A DNA stretch of 64,000 bases from Pardosa pseudoannulata (taxonomy: Eukaryota > Arthropoda > Arachnida > Araneae > Lycosidae): the NCBI GenBank assembly GCA_032207245.1, contig CM063509.1:9574270-9638269 (forward strand), read 5' to 3'. Shown here piece by piece: positions 38,401 through 49,600 of the stretch. How positions within the stretch are numbered: the first letter of the stretch is position 1; each line of letters begins with the position of its first letter. Position numbers and translations under genes: made by a program. A model generated the notes under the pieces. The model worked only from the letters and a program-made list of their open reading frames with translations, made no database searches and was not told where the DNA came from.

Positions 38401-41400
38401 AGAATTTCATTTTAAAATTTATCATTATACCTTCCAGGTGTGGCATGACTCTACACCATAAGGCACATATTATATATTTCCGGAAAAAATGATAATCACC
38501 TACATGGTAAAAATTATTTAATCTATAACAGTATAGATTAAAAACTCTAATAAAACCTATTTCAGATAGAATTTAGTATAAAAACCTGGCACAATATGAT
38601 GACAACTTAAGGATCTAAATTCACATGGAAAGGTAACAAATTTTATTATATACACTTAAAATGGGAGGAATGTAGAAAACACAGTAAGCTAATAGTAAAA
38701 GAAATAAAATACAAAATAATTTACCCAAAATTCTTCCAATTCCTTTAAATGATCAATATTAGCTATTCTTTTAATTTTATTACTTGTCATATCAAGAGTC
38801 TTAAGTTTCCCCTGAAATAAACATTTAGAGAAAAAAGTTTATAAATAATACACTTGGCAAAATAATTATTTAGTCTAACAATCTCAAAACTTAAAAGTAT
38901 TTTTAAATACATAGGTCAGTATTTTATGTATTTTATTACATAAATCAAAGCTAAATAATTATTTAGCTCGGATCATTGACTTTTATCATGAAAAACTAAC
39001 CTTTCACAAAAACTAATTTCAGATGTTATCATATAAAAAATTTATTTTTTTAAATAAATTTCAATTGAAATACAGTTAATTTCTATTTATAACATACTAT
39101 CTATAATTATATTATCTAATATAATTATAGTCTTACTCATATAATTCTATTTATTACCTAATTAAATGTCTAATACTGTATAATTTATTTCACTGGTTAA
39201 ACAGTGAAAAGGCAGAATGTGCTACTTAACCCTTTCGTGACTTGAAGCGCAAACGCACACTTTTCTCTGAGGTCGGCAGTCACTTTCGCGAGTGTGTATT
39301 CTGAGCCGGAGGATTTTTTGCTATTAAGCCTAATTCATGAAATTAATGAAGTAACAGCTCGTTATTTAATAATGCTGATTAAAGTATTTAAATGGAATGG
39401 GATTTATATATGTTTATAGATACTTTATTTACTTAAGCTATTTCTTATTTAAATATATATTTTACACTTTACTTTTTTTTTTATTTTTTACTTAGTTTTA
39501 TTTAATGACTTTTAACATTCAAAACTGAATACTATGTTATTTAAACTTTTTTTGTATGAAAAATTTTAAAAACAGGGATCTACAAACAATCCTACTTTAC
39601 AGTCCTTGCACTCGTAGTAACTCATTTGCCGTTAGGAGGATTTTTCCGGAATGTGAAAAAACGAAGTATCGTCATCATGTTTGTCAGAAATGTCCTCCTC
39701 AACTTTAGAATCACTAGATCCATTATGAACAATTAGAATATATTTAGAATATATATATTAGAATATACGATTAGTATAGTGTCACTATTACTAATATCCT
39801 AATCTGTTTCAGAATGAAAATCTGAAATATTTCGCGGCATTTCAGCTATTTCACGCTCAGTTAAAAACTTTCGACACTTCGAAAATCTAACAATAAAAAG
39901 AGAAAAAAAATCAAGTCTGTCAGATCCATTTCTGTAATAAACACTGGACTGCAAACCGAAATATAGAACGCTTTAGCAAAAATAAAACTCCCCTGCTTAC
40001 ATAAACAAACACCACGTGGGAATTTAAAGAGCCGTCATAAAACATGTCAATCGGAAACATTCCTTTTTCCTCATGTTTATATAATCAAAAACCACTTGTA
40101 TGTGTATCATACTACTCTCCTATTGAGTACAAGGTCAAATCTACATGTATCTAAATCCATATGGACATACAATGCCATCTTGTGTCAAAACTTATAGTTT
40201 TAAAATGTTCCACAACACTGGCACACATATGTGACGGCCAGGGGTGAACGAGAAAACGCTCTGGCACGCCAGTGTGTCGGCTGGGAAATGAGAGCGTTTC
40301 TTGCTGGCATGTATTTGTGACAGTAGGCATGACAGGGTTAATAAAGGAAGAAAAACACATGCCCACAAAAATCGTGGAATGAGCAAATTTTGCTATATAT
40401 GAATTGCCCATGGAAATCACAGGATGAGCAATCAGAGGGTTAAAGAGAAATCTCACAATTTATATGCATCAAGAAATATTCACAAAAATTACATACACTA
40501 ACTGTATAACAATTTGTATAATGGCACTAATCAGAACAAATCAATATTTACAGCTAAAAATAAATGAGTTATTCTTACATTATTTTCCAAGCCTTCAATC
40601 TCAGTTATACCATTATGACTCAAATATAAATGTTCAAGATTAGGTAGTTGTTCCAGACCTTCAAGCTTTGTAATTCTATTACTCTATAAAGAAACAAACA
40701 GAGCAATTATGAAAAAGATTATGAAAATAACTCTTTTGGAAAACATTTATAAGTATTTTAAATGATACAAGAAATTCTTAAGGAAATGCCCCCTTCAGAA
40801 ACTATTTTTTTTTAATATAATATATAAGTTGTTTTGCTCCAAAAGATAAGATAAATTTAAAACAGTACCTTAATTGTCTCTCATCATGAATGTCAAAGTC
40901 AAAGATTAGCTATTCTTTCTTAAAAGATATTTTACTAATGAGGTACAAAGCATTTTATATGATTTAAGTGAATGTTAATTTCTTATCATTTGTCTTATAT
41001 GACTAATGGAATTCCCTCCAGTAACAAGATTTTGACTCGGGGAAAAAGAAAATAGTGAGTATTTAACATATTAACCATTTGAGTCCCAGAGGGTTTTGAA
41101 AAATCACTGTTGAAGAATTCCGAACAGCACAACTGCACTTTATCTACATGGGTATGAAAAGACCCAAGCAGCAATACAGCTGTAAGAAATTTGCACTCAC
41201 AACTTGTGTTTTGCTTATGTGTGCCCTTCATGATATCTGCAAAATCACCCCCACTGACCCCTTCCACCTGGAGTTCCTTGGGGAAATAGGAGCCGGCAGG
41301 CTAAAGGGGGCTGATAAGGTTTTTGGATGTGTCTCAGGTCTGTTTTTGCAGTGTATGTGAAACGGATGATTTCTCTTTTCGGAGGGGATCAAGTTTCCGA

Positions 41401-44400
41401 GAAGCTAACCCCTGAGGAAGGGAGAGAAGATCTGAAAGAGAGCAATTGGGTTCGGGGAGCCGACACAGAGCCTGCGACTGGAAGAGACCTATCTGTTCAA
41501 TGACAGAGAACCTTCTTATAACACGACATCGGTTATATTTTGATTTGAAACGCTTGACCATCTGATCAGCTTATGTCAGGATCTGAGACGCCAAGACTCA
41601 AAATATGACATTTTGCTATGCTTCAATTTTTTTTATTCAATCTCGTTAATAAATGTTTTTTGTTGTCCTAAAAATTTTTGGAGATATTTGAATGCATCCT
41701 CTGAGCAGACTGAACACACCTGTCTCAGTAAAGTAGTCGGGCAGGTCCCACGCAAGCATAGTGTTTCAGAACAACGTGTTATTGTTGGCATTTTCAGAAT
41801 TTTAAGCATAAAATAGCCCATTTAACTGCCAACTTAATATTCCTAAAATCGCTTATTTTCAGTTAGTTTATTTAATTTCCTTCCGATCCCAAGGAACACA
41901 CCCCCTTCCTACTATTGACGTAATAGTCACAGCCAATCGGAGAATTTAGCGGCTGTAGCATACTTCGCTCCTGAGTGAGTGTTATGGAAATAAATAAGTA
42001 TATATATATAGCCCCGAGAGATGTGTTGGTTTATGTATGTGTTATGTTTATCAGGTTGTTTCCCCCCCCCTTCCTTTAGTAAGAGATAATTTCTGTTTAG
42101 CTTAGGTTAGGACTTGTTAGAATTGTAATTTAAGTGTTTATGAGTTATTTTGTTATGACAATAAAATTGTTATTGTTTACCGATTTATCATGTCTTTCTG
42201 AACTAATCCAAAAGAATAGGCCAGTAAGCTTAGCAGTTATAAGAATAGTGCTTGTTTTATTTTATGTTGATAAATCCCAAGTGGTGCAATGGCACTTCTA
42301 TTTTATATTCTAAACATATATGCTTCAATATTGCACTATTATTACAGTAATGTGCCATTTGTAAAATGTATTATTTACATAAAAAAGGAGGAGCTATGTA
42401 ATGTACTTGCGTAAGTAAATCTGAACATGCGTAACTTCAACAGTCAATGGAGCACCATCAGTGGTCCACAACACTCGGAATATACTGGGTTTTCTCGACA
42501 TAAAAACTGAGCAGTGTAATCATGCTGCTTGGGACTCAAATGGTTAAAAAGCATGTCATAATAGAACAGGTTGTGTACAGAAAATTACAGTAAAAAAATA
42601 TATAAACTTGCTAAGCAATTTATAAGCAACTTTGAAGGATAAAATAAAGACTCATGCAGGTCCTGATATTTTTAAAATATCACAATTTCATAAAAATATT
42701 AAAAGAAAAAAATTAAAAGGCAAAGTAAAATAAAGGTGAAACAACTTACTGTTTTTCTCTATTTAAAAAAACATTGAGTTATCTAATAAAGATAAAACTA
42801 TGAAATATTAAAAACAACTTTAAAGTTTACGAAAACATTTTATTATAACTTGCTATATTGCTTTAGAAATGCAAAAATGTTTAAGTAAATAAATAAAAAA
42901 AAAGGATACTATTACAGAATAAAGAGTGAATAGTTATAAAAATTTTAAGACTAAGCAATTGGATTTAAACAAGGAAAGCATTTTAAATGTAAAATGATCC
43001 ATATACTTTTTCAAATTAGAAACCTTATGCAATATTAAAATTGTTTTTTTAAGAGAATCTAATTGCACTTTTAGTAAAGGTATTCCTTAATTCTTTTTGC
43101 TCAAAGGGTTTTCTTATCTCATTAGATTATCTTAGAAACCGATACAATGTTCATTTAAAGTGCATAAAGGAATAAAATAAAAATTTTGAATTTTCTACAG
43201 CAATTATTCTAACATGCTTCCAATAATATTTCTATATAAACTAGACAGACAGACTTTGTGCTACAATGCAAAATTCCAATCAAACTACTAGGAAGTGAGG
43301 GGAAAAATAACAATTGTATACAGAGTAAGCACACTAAAGTAGAAAGTACATATTGTTATCAGTAACATGTAATACAGAAAATCAATAACAGTTTGCTTCT
43401 TGTAGTACTTGCATTTCATTTGCACAGTTGTTCAGTTGTTATACACACACACACAATGGCACCCTTTGAATTACAAGTTTCATGCCACCACAAAAATAAG
43501 GAGGTTTTAACACTACATTTACGGATGTTGATTCTATACTTATTTTTACTGAAGTCAGCCAATTTGACTCATACAAGAAAATGGAAGTTTTTTGCAAAGT
43601 AAATAGTTCCAAATTAATTTAATCTTCAAATGAAGGTAGAATAACTTCTTTGCTTTCTTCTTCATCATCACTTAAATTAGCCCTTAACATTCTGTTTTTT
43701 ATGAATTCATCAATTGTGCAAAATTTCAAACTAATGATATCAGTTTACATGTTATTTGAAAAAAATGTACGCTTTCAGGAAATTACAGTCTTAATCATAG
43801 TACTGATCAAAGTTGAAAATTGCGTTAAAAAAGAAAAAAATGAGGTGCAACCAAAGCTTTGCGCCTTTAATATTGCATAATTAAAAGACTTTTTGAATAC
43901 AATACTTATGAATATACCTAAACTGTGATAAAATTTTATGTAAATGATAAATGTTATGTTATGAAGTTTAAAACACTCACACAACAAGTGTCACAAAGAT
44001 TGCTTTTGTTAGTTTAACCCTTTGCCTTAAAACAACATATGGGAGACGTGATCATACTGCCATGCCTAAAATGAGAACCTCATATCACACACGTGATGAT
44101 TCTGTCTGGTCAAAAGTAAAAAGCTCGTGTCAGACATGTTATTGTTTTTAGGCAACAAAGTTTTTGTTTTTGCGTAATTGTTTGTTACTGTTGCAATATA
44201 AGAATTGGTTGTTTGGTCTTAGACGTAATTGCAATAGAGTATTATATTATATGCAATAAATACTTAACTGTTGGTGCTTAAAAATTCTAAAAATTTAACC
44301 TAATGGCAAAAAGGAAAATGGATACTAATAACGGAGCTGGAAAGTGTCCTGATGACACCTTAGAAACTGAAACAGATACATTTGAAGGTAGCATTGTAGT

Positions 44401-46636
44401 TTGTCCTGTAATAAAACATGTGCAAAATTTAGTTAGTGATGAAACTGCTTCTGGTCACGATGCATGAGAAAAGCTTTCATCGAAAGTGGTACACACAATT
44501 GTTGCTCGATTCATAAAGGCAAGAGATTAATCTTTATTAAATTTTAAACCTATTTAAGATGGTAATTATAAGAGTAATTATATTAATTATAAAAGTAAAA
44601 TAAATCCTACCTGTAAGCTCAGTATTTCTAAGTTTTCTAAGGCATTCAGATTTTGTAACTGAGCAATTTTATTTTTGCCAAGGAATAAATTTGTTAAATT
44701 TTTCAAACCTTCTAGATTTTCAATAACCTAAAATAAATTTAAAATAATTAGCACAGTCATAATTTTTTAGCAAGAGTAAAATATACATAACATTTTAAGA
44801 ATTTTGATATTAAGAGAAATTTTAATACATACCCTAATACGATTTGAGCCAAGTTCCAACAACTCCAGATTTTCTAAGTGTCCAACATTTTCTATCTTTG
44901 TTATTTTATTATTAATCAAAAATAACTTTCTTAGGTTTATCAAGTTGTCTAAGTTCTCTATTTTTGTAATCCGATTAAATGAAATATCCAGTATCCTAAA
45001 AAGAAAATGTTTCATAAGCTCTTATTCTGGAGAATTGTATGATTATAAAATTTTAATTAAAAAAATATTTAAGGTAATTTTTAAGAGATGTAAGAGAAAC
45101 TCTACACTGATTGATAAATTATTTCTGTTACCAAGTGCATAAAAACATTTACAGACTTTAAACAATGCTTAGCAAGATTTTTTAAAATTTATTCTTTGAT
45201 AGCACAAAAATGCAAAAAATATTAAAATACATTTAAATAAAAGAAACTACAATAAGGATTTTTTTTTCAAAAGTGCAACTTACTCTAAATTAACCAGTGC
45301 ATCTAAGTTTTCAATTTTTGTAATTTGATTATCATACAGTTCAAGTTCTGTTAAGGTAGTCAGCATGTGAAGATTCTCTATTTTCTTTATTAAATTATTT
45401 CTTAAGCATATAGTCTGTGAAAGTAATACAGAAAATAAATCCTGGAGAAATAAACTGGTAAAATAATAGGATATAAACAAATAAACATTATTATTATTTT
45501 AGTGATTTTGAAATTAATTAATAAAATTATACTTCAAAATCTACATTTCAATTTTACCTGTTGTAAATAAATGATAGAGAGGTACTTAGTATCGCATTTA
45601 GTACATACAGTCTGTATCAGTTATATGGTCAGGTCAGCGGTCCAGAAAATCAGACCATATATGCGGAACAATACAACCTTATTTATATCTTTCGAGAAAA
45701 TCTCTCAACACTACATCTTTCCATTCTTTTAAGGAACTACTGTCAAAATCAGAAGCTTCTCTACACAATTTTTTAAAGGATAGGTTATGTCTTAAATTAA
45801 ATCTCTGCAGCCAGCCATTGCTAGCAACAAAACTTGACTTGCCAAGTTCTTTAGCAAATTCCAAGGATTTTTCCTTCAAAATTCCAGGATATGGGAGCAT
45901 TTTGCGATTGTGCATTTTTAATCCATAACAGAAGAGCTTTATCTGCATTCTCATAAGGAGACAAGGGCTGACGTTTTCTTTCTTGATCACTGATTTCAAC
46001 ACTTGAGAAGCAAAGTTTTGCAGCTAAAATGTTGTTTAATGTCGTGCGGGGAATCGAATTTGCTTTGGCAAAAACAACCTTTGAAAGATTAGATTTTTTT
46101 AATTTTTCAATCAATTCATTTTTGGCAGCAAATGAAAAATTATTTCTTTTCGAAGCCATAATTAAAAAATGAACGTTCTTATTCGTGACGTATGGTGCAA
46201 ATGCAACAAAATTTTAATTTACTTGTTTCATCTCAATTTTAACTTATGCACAGAGAGATAATTTCAACCAATAAACAGACAGATGTCCATCTGTTATCAG
46301 GTTGGGGGGGAAAGAACTGAGAGAGGTGGGAAACTTCGACGATGAGTCTACACAAATAAGAAAGGGGGAAGGGGAGGGAAATAAAGGCTTAAATTCAGAT
46401 CAATTTAGCACTAACTTCATAAAAAAAGGGAAAAGAAAAAAAAAGGAAACTCGTTGAAAACATGAAACTGACCCTATAACTGGTAACAAGAAAAAGAAAA
46501 TGACTGTATACGTGGTGCACTTTAACACATGTTTGCTATTAAGTTAGACAGGACTTTACAAAACTGACCCTATAAGTGGGGTCACCTTATAAACAGGTGA
46601 CCACATAGCTGGTACTGACTGTATATATATGCATAG

Positions 46637-46686
<50 letters not shown>

Positions 46687-49600
46687 AATATATAATTTAC
46701 CTTAATATAATGTCCACATAATTTAAAAATACTGTAGAATAATATAGCCGAGTGGATGGATGCAGACACTTACAAAAACGTCTTTTATTTAGAACACCAG
46801 GTAACTCAAATCCCCGTAGGAAAAATAACACAAAAAAGAAAATATTGGATGATATATTTCAACTCCTTTTCAAAGGAAAAACTTCAAAATCTGTGTGCCA
46901 GGCCTTTCATTAACTTCTACGAAGGGAGTTGTTATATTCAATAATAACTTGTTCTAGCATTTTGGTCCAAGGAATTTTCGAAGGGACAGAATTTACGTTG
47001 CACTTTAAATGAGTAACTAGGGTTTGGTTCAAGCATTCTACTTTGAACTATTTGGGGAAGATGCAAAGTAGTTAGAAGTTGTTTTACATTATATATAAAT
47101 AGTTTCCTATTAAGTTAGACGGGACTTTCGAAAACTGGCCATATAAGCGTGTGACCAGATAGCCAGTACTGACTGTATATATTTTTTTAAATTTTACATT
47201 TTTAACAAGAGTTTATTTATAGAGAGAATTTTTTCAAATAAGTAATTTATATTCTTTTATAAAATTGAGAAATGAAAATTGTCTTTATTAAATTAAATTG
47301 TCTTTATTAAATATCCTTAAAAAGAAGCACCTAATGTAATAAGTTATTTAAAACTCTGCTTTCGTTAAATAGATATTGTTTGGTTTGGAGCACTACGGTC
47401 TACTTTTTGCAACATGAGGGCTAATGAGACTGGGACCTATTGCTTAAAGCTGATTCCGAATGGCTATAAACATCTATGCCACAATGGGATTCGAACCCAC
47501 AAACTCCGACTCTGAAGGTCAGCACCCTAACCATTCGGCCATCATTTGGCTTTGATTAGGAACTATCTACACATCTGGGAAATCTGGATCTTGAGCATCA
47601 TTGAGGCTTGTAGCACTAAATATTAATATATGTGTGTATGTGTGAATGAAAGGTTACATACTGTAACAGGGTTGCCAACCTCCCACCAATGTAATCAGGA
47701 ATCAGCATTGATGAACCTACCCCCCTCTCCCCAGTACTTTTCACCATCTCATAAAAAAATAAAAAATAAAAAAACACGAAAGATATAAATAAAAATTTTA
47801 AGCAATTTACAGTGCACCAGATGAAAAATATATAATTTTCAAAATTAAGAATTTAAAACTTAGCAAATAATTTTCAATTTTAACCTTCACGAAACTTAGT
47901 AATACATATACAGGGAAAAGAAAAAACTGAGTCCACTTTTGGACTCTTCAGAAAAAATCAATATGAAAAAAAAATGGACCCTTAACAAAAATCTATGTTT
48001 AAAAGTGTTTTAGTAAACAAATTTTTACAAAAATATCAAAATTTGAAAGCATTTTCATAAAAATAGAAATTAAAAAAAAAAAAAAAAAAAACTGGACACA
48101 CTTCCTGATAGAAAAATGCAGACTTACCATAAAAATGCAAATTTGTAGACATAGTTCATATACACAAAATAACCGTACAGCAGATATTATTTAAAAGAAG
48201 CAAAGTGAATTTTCCCAAAATAATTTTATTAAGAAATCTCAGTATTTTGGTTTAGGGCCAACATTGTACATTTTCCAGAAGCTAACTGTTCCTTATTAAA
48301 ATTCTTTTGATAACAAAATTTTCGATTTTTCCGTAATTTTTGCAGCAACGTCCGTAATTCCGTAATCATTAGCTAAAATGCGGAATAATTCCGCAGAATC
48401 CGGAATCGTTGGTAACTCTGTTATAATTACAGTATAAACAACAGATGAGAAATTCAATGATTTTTTTATGGTAAAATAGAAAAATTTAGCTGATCATAAA
48501 ATATCTTATTTACGAAAATTATGGTGCAATTCAAGTTCTATTTAATTCCTACAAAAACCCTCAAACAAAAAATAAAAAGTATAATACATACTTCTAGGGT
48601 AATAAAAAGGAATATGCAACAGAATAATCAAGCTGTTTATTAAATTGAACTCATGAGAATTTAAAAGTAAATGTATTTTGAAGCAATTGATTAAGTTAGA
48701 CAGATTGAGGAAATGTCTATGTGAAATGAAATGTAAATTTTGACTACTTCACAGATAAGAAAAGAGATAAACATTTGTTATCACTTAACACATTAAAGGC
48801 GGGAATCGTAGTACTACGATTTATTTCAACTGTACCTTAAAGGCAGGAGTCATAGTAATACAATTTATCTCAACTGTAGCTTAAAGGCGGGAGTCATAGT
48901 AATATGATTGTGCAATCCATGCACCACTTTACATTTGTATTTAGTACGTTTTGAGGTTTGAAGCTGTTCAGCAGTTCAAATTCTACTTACAATAAATTTT
49001 GAAATCCTTCAATATGGTTTCACATGAAAATAAAGATATATATATGCAGATGATTTGTCATAAAAAAAGAAAGTTGACTTGCTTCAAATGCGAGTTTTGC
49101 AATGAACCTCTTCACCGTGGCGAGTGTTATCAACATTATCACACTCATAAAAAATACTAGATTCCTCTCATAAATATGTACTTTAAAACATTTTTTGTAA
49201 TTAGTGTTTAGTTCTTTTAAAAATTTCTTTTAGTATTAAGAGTTTAAATAAACTTTTTTAAGTCTAAATTTTTTTATGATTACACAAAATATCGCCCGTT
49301 CTAGGATGGAAAAGGAGGCGGGGCAGTTGCCGCGTTACCTAGCATACTTTCGTCAAGATCCCTTGCCTTTAATGTGTTAATATAATAAAATAATTAAGTA
49401 ATTTCCCCAGGATAATATTTCAAAAATTTAAACAGGACAGAGTAGATGTTTTGTAATGTTCTATGATAGTATTTTTATAGATTTTCTGAATTTTTTTGGA
49501 TAGTTTAAATGACATGAAAAAAATACATTTTACTGGTTATGAAAAAGCACATTACACTCAAGGTACAACATGGGGTCATGACTTTTGAATACTATATTTT

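Larger units (their letters stand above)
32601..38473. mobile_element. Inverted-repeat element interrupted by the Copia retrotransposon
   Basis: The arm at 32601-32824 (GTGCCTTATGGTGTAGAGTC, AAATTTAAGGCTTTATCC) is the reverse complement of 38264-38473, with about 210 bp of pairing. Removing the Copia insertion leaves an element of roughly 0.8 kb with long inverted ends. A clear target duplication was not found, so the class is unknown. Confidence 0.7.
39015..40439 (-). mobile_element. TTAA-type MITE (family X, copy 2), reverse, split by another TTAA element
   Basis: Its interior is the reverse complement of the 51225 copy: CACTGGTTAAACAGTGAAAA, GAGCAAATTTTGCTATA, TGCCCATGGAAAT. The end GGATGAGCAATCAGAGGG precedes TTAA at 40440. 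The other end is lost near 39015. A second element sits at 39230-40337. Confidence 0.75.

Noticed and set aside
44804..45142. 112-codon plus-strand open frame
   Set aside because: It is antisense to exon 5 of PPP1R7, where the minus strand gives clear leucine-rich repeats.
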